A DNA stretch of 8,994 nt from an uncultured Erysipelotrichaceae bacterium (GTDB lineage: Bacteria; Bacillota_I; Bacilli_A; Erysipelotrichales; Erysipelotrichaceae), in the NCBI GenBank assembly GCA_947575425.1, contig CANPNQ010000022.1:1-8994 (forward strand). The letters are read 5' to 3'. The position numbers and the translations under genes were made by a program. A model generated the notes under the pieces. That model was not told the origin of the DNA. It made no database searches and saw only the letters and a list, made by a program, of their open reading frames with translations. Positions within the stretch are counted from its first letter, which is position 1. Each line of letters starts with the position of its first letter. This document shows positions 7,291 through 8,994 of the stretch, in pieces.

Positions 7291-8058
7291 TCATTGAGAA
7301 TTCCCATAGCCTGCATGAAACAATCGTAACAGTTCCAGTAACTGCTCCCAAGGCAGCTGACCGGGAGCACTTGCTTTATTCAAAGCAGCAAAGCTCATCA
7401 CGGAGCCGCTCATTTCTGCGCATATGCGGGTGATGAGACCAAGAGAGCCCATTGCCATGGTAATAGCAGGAGGGCGATCCTTTGACGCGCTGTATTCACT
7501 GCTCACCTGTAAGAGGCGATAGACATCATGCTTGCTTTCTGGCATCACAGCGAGTTTTACAATATCCGCTCCCATCCGCTCCATCGCACACAGACGGATC
7601 ATCATTGCCTCATTGCTTGGGGTCTTTTGCATATCGTGATTGGATAGGATGACACTTACCCCATGAGTGTGTGCCAGTTGAATCAGATGATGCACCGTGT
7701 CTTCTCCGCTAAATAGCTCCACATCAATCATATCCGCTTCCCCACTGGCAATCATCCATTCCAGCAAGGTAACATATTCTTCCTTGCTACATTCCTGTAC
7801 GCCCCCTTCCCGCTTGGTGCGCCATGTCACAAGCAACATGCGTTCCTTGATCTGTGTCCGTATCAGATGCAGGGCATTCAACCAGTCTGCTTTTGTTTTC
7901 CCCAAGAAAAAATCCATGCGCCATTCCACCACATCTATTCCCTCTTGTAACAGCGCACACGCCTGCTCTATGCCATTGAACTCCCGCTCGCATACCGGAA
8001 CACACAATTTGACTGTTCCTGCATTCAAATCCCCATGTCGCGTTTTCACTGTTTTCAT
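7291..8058 (-). CDS. aroD: 3-dehydroquinate dehydratase, type I
   Basis: A 255-residue class I (Schiff-base) enzyme that converts 3-dehydroquinate to 3-dehydroshikimate, the third step of the shikimate pathway. Visible active-site features match the family: 'VEWRMD' with E46 and R48, 'ILSNHD' with catalytic H141, 'DIVKLAVMP' with the Schiff-base lysine K168, R211 in 'LITRICAEMSGS', and 'SAPGQL' with Q234. The length is typical. The start at 8058 is chosen over in-frame starts up to 8103 because AGGAAGGGAAG lies just upstream and the conserved protein begins shortly after. It stands alone on the minus strand, divergent from aroE, so the two consecutive pathway enzymes are transcribed apart. 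Confidence 0.97.
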   Translation of the reverse strand: MKTVKTRHGDLNAGTVKLCVPVCEREFNGIEQACALLQEGIDVVEWRMDFFLGKTKADWLNALHLIRTQIKERMLLVTWRTKREGGVQECSKEEYVTLLEWMIASGEADMIDVELFSGEDTVHHLIQLAHTHGVSVILSNHDMQKTPSNEAMMIRLCAMERMGADIVKLAVMPESKHDVYRLLQVSSEYSASKDRPPAITMAMGSLGLITRICAEMSGSVMSFAALNKASAPGQLPWEQLLELLRLFHAGYGNSQ

Positions 8059-8138
8059 GTCTGCTTCCCTTCCTGTTTTCTGTATCTCTGTCAACCGCAT
8101 CAAATCAATCTGTTGGATATTCCATTGAATTAAAAGTA

Positions 8139-8144
8139 ATTATA
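8139..8144 (-). promoter_or_regulatory. Candidate -10 box of aroD
   Basis: A perfect TATAAT on the minus strand, preceded by CTG and about 80 bases upstream of the aroD ATG. The -35 region at 16-18 bases spacing (TGGTTG or similar) is weak, so the promoter may need an activator. Confidence 0.45.
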
Positions 8145-8405
8145 CAGGAAAACAAACGATACAACCAGTGCTAATTCATTCCTTTGTTCCAATATCGGCT
8201 GATTTTATCCATCAGTTCTAATGACATAAAAATTTTTTATTCTTTTTAGATTCCCTCCTTCTCCTTTTTCGTCCTCTTTCCCTTATCTATATTTCTTGGC
8301 ATTGAGAATATGCCAAACTGGGGAATGCTGACTCAATGCATCACTTTCAACACTCATTGTGTTTCATCCTGTTTCATAATTTTTCATCTTTTTTCAGTTC
8401 TTTGC
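8145..8405. other. Non-coding left half of the aroD-aroE divergent region
   Basis: No gene is supported here. The stretch at about 8228-8296 is almost pure pyrimidine on the plus strand. It is followed by overlapping inverted repeats (8296-8316 and 8299-8339), a small hairpin AACAC/GTGTT (8349-8363), and TTTCA repeats at exact 10-base spacing (8362, 8372, 8382, 8392) just before the aroE promoter. An 18-codon minus-strand ORF at 8227-8171 lacks a suitably placed ribosome binding site. Confidence 0.5.
8296..8339. repeat. Overlapping, mutually exclusive inverted repeats
   Basis: TTGGCAT (8296-8302) matches ATGCCAA (8310-8316) with a 7-base gap. GCATTGAG (8299-8306) also matches CTCAATGC (8332-8339). 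They share bases 8299-8302, so only one hairpin can form at a time. The first also looks like a dimeric operator. It lies about 90-110 bases upstream of the aroE -10. Confidence 0.55.
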
Positions 8406-8434
8406 TTGCATTTCAGTTTCGATTCCTGTATGAT
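8406..8434 (+). promoter_or_regulatory. Promoter of the Phe leader and aroE
   Basis: A -35-like TTGCAT (8406-8411), a 17-base spacer and a -10 TATGAT (8429-8434), five of six to consensus. The start would be near 8441, only a few bases before the leader-peptide ribosome binding site, as is usual for attenuator leaders. Confidence 0.6.
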
Positions 8435-8458
8435 TATCCCAAGATGGGAGTGTCAGTA

Positions 8459-8503
8459 ATGAAACATTCTTTGATATTCGTCTTTCCCTTTACCTTTCGA
8501 TAG
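8459..8503 (+). CDS. Phe-rich leader peptide (14 aa)
   Basis: Encodes MKHSLIFVFPFTFR followed by TAG. Phe occupies residues 7, 9, 11 and 13 (TTC, TTT, TTT, TTT); there is no Trp or Tyr. GGGAG (8446-8450) lies 8 bases before the ATG, a good ribosome binding site. The ORF lies between a promoter and an intrinsic terminator and directly abuts the attenuator hairpin, so its translation rather than its product is probably what matters. As recalled, the enterobacterial pheL peptide is [15 protein letters not shown], also 14-15 residues with MKH at the start and FTF near the end. The likeness probably reflects the same job, though common origin cannot be excluded. Confidence 0.7.
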   Translation: MKHSLIFVFPFTFR

Positions 8504-8558
8504 CCTCGTAAAACCAAAGTGATCGCATTGGATCATTTTCCATTTACGAGGCGTATAC

Positions 8559-8595
8559 AAAGCATCTGAAGCAGTGAACACAGGATGCTTTTTTT
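8559..8595 (+). terminator. Intrinsic terminator of the aroE leader
   Basis: AAAGCATC (8559-8566) pairs perfectly with GATGCTTT (8584-8591) around a 17-base loop, ending in a run of seven Ts (8589-8595). It lies 85 bases before the aroE start and faces the same way, so it must be conditional for aroE to be expressed from the upstream promoter. Confidence 0.8.
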
Positions 8596-8679
8596 GTGAA
8601 TAAACATGAGGAAGCAAAAAGAATACAAAGACCATAAACGACTGACAGACAACTCTTACATAGAAAAGAGGAATCAGCT

Positions 8680-8994
8680 ATGAAATACGGATTGATCGGA
8701 GATCATCTCACACACAGCTTTTCCAAGGGAATCCATGAGCGATTGGCAGATTATACTTATGAGCTGTGTCCATTACATGAGGAAGCCTTTCATCGCTTTA
8801 TGAAGGAAAAAGCCTTTAAAGCGATCAATGTAACCATTCCTTATAAGATCAAAGCAATGGCATACTTGGATCATGTGGATGAAAAAGCCAAACAGATCGG
8901 TGCAGTCAATACGATTCTGAAACAGGATGGCGAGTTGTATGGGACCAATACGGATTTTGACGGCTTTCGCTATATGTTAAGAAAGCATCATATC
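8680..8994 (+). CDS. aroE: Shikimate dehydrogenase, N-terminal part
   Basis: The first 105 codons of a gene that runs off the right edge. The enzyme reduces 3-dehydroshikimate to shikimate with NADPH, the step after AroD. The substrate-binding domain is unmistakable: 'LIGDHLTHSFSKGIHE' with S13 and S15 of the SxS shikimate-binding motif, 'NVTIPYK' with catalytic K56, 'IGAVNTI' with N77, and 'GTNTDFDGF' with D92. The NADPH-binding Rossmann domain would follow outside the window. The ATG at 8680 has AGAGGAA 7 bases upstream. It follows a candidate Phe attenuator, so further aromatic amino acid genes may lie downstream in the same operon. Confidence 0.96.
   Translation, partial: MKYGLIGDHLTHSFSKGIHERLADYTYELCPLHEEAFHRFMKEKAFKAINVTIPYKIKAMAYLDHVDEKAKQIGAVNTILKQDGELYGTNTDFDGFRYMLRKHHI

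Larger units (their letters stand above)
8441..8595 (+). promoter_or_regulatory. Candidate phenylalanine attenuator of aroE
   Basis: A leader of about 155 bases with every part of a ribosome-mediated attenuator. A short Phe-rich ORF ends at 8503. A long hairpin begins on the stop codon's last base: 10-bp outer stem GCCTCGTAAA/TTTACGAGGC (8503-8512 with 8543-8552), ACC/CCA internal loop, 9-bp inner stem (8516-8524 with 8531-8539), 6-base loop. An intrinsic terminator closes the leader. The 3' half of the inner hairpin plus its loop (8526-8539) can instead pair with the terminator's 5' arm (8559-8566, 8572-8576), which would be the antiterminator. Expected behaviour: with ample Phe the ribosome finishes, the first hairpin and the terminator form, and aroE is off; when Phe-tRNA is scarce the ribosome stalls near Phe13, disturbs the first hairpin's base, and aroE is transcribed. 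The pairings were read by eye; the regulatory logic is inference. Confidence 0.7.

Noticed and set aside
8453..8635. 60-codon minus-strand ORF over the aroE leader
   Set aside because: It runs opposite to the leader peptide, hairpin and terminator, and has no ribosome binding site or family resemblance.
8606..8683. 25-codon plus-strand ORF ending in an ATGA overlap with the aroE start (CTATGA)
   Set aside because: The overlap hints at translational coupling, but there is no ribosome binding site before its ATG (only an A/T-rich stretch after the terminator) and the sequence is simply lysine-rich. The aroE ribosome binding site is good on its own.

Overview
The window reads as chromosomal DNA of a low-to-moderate GC Firmicute. 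Strong AGGAGG-type ribosome binding sites, a T-box in front of leuS and a YebC/YeeI-type protein point that way. Protein style would fit a gut Erysipelotrichia or Clostridia member, but that is inference. Almost everything lies on the minus strand; only the right end is on the plus strand. There is no sign of a phage, IS element or CRISPR array.

Layout from left to right: the start of a GNAT-like acetyltransferase (minus, cut by the window edge); a YebC/PmpR-family gene with a clear promoter; a small helix-turn-helix regulator with two membrane segments; leuS with a strong terminator and a complete T-box leader whose specifier codon is CUC (Leu); a 470-base intergenic region that appears to hold an undescribed structured small RNA; then a two-gene redox operon. 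That operon is an NfnA-type FAD/NAD/[2Fe-2S] subunit overlapping (ATGA) a GltA/NfnB-type flavoprotein. The latter is broken by an apparent 4-base deletion exactly in its first FAD-binding GxGxxG motif. Next come aroD (type I 3-dehydroquinate dehydratase, minus) and, divergently, the first 105 codons of aroE (shikimate dehydrogenase, plus).

The best discovery candidate is the aroD-aroE intergenic region. Downstream of a sigma-A-type promoter there is a 14-codon ORF with a good ribosome binding site, encoding MKHSLIFVFPFTFR. It has four Phe codons at alternate positions and is followed at once by a long hairpin and then a textbook intrinsic terminator, all before aroE. This is the architecture of a ribosome-mediated phenylalanine attenuator, resembling enterobacterial pheL in logic, in a lineage where such control is usually done by T-boxes or TRAP. 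A competing (antiterminator) pairing can be drawn. Just upstream of this promoter lie 10-bp-phased TTTCA repeats and a pair of mutually exclusive inverted repeats.

Functionally, aroD and aroE catalyse consecutive steps of the shikimate pathway toward chorismate, and Phe sensing before aroE would be end-product feedback. leuS is controlled by uncharged tRNA-Leu through its T-box. The NfnA/GltA pair would link NADH, NADPH and ferredoxin pools, if the frameshift is not an assembly error.
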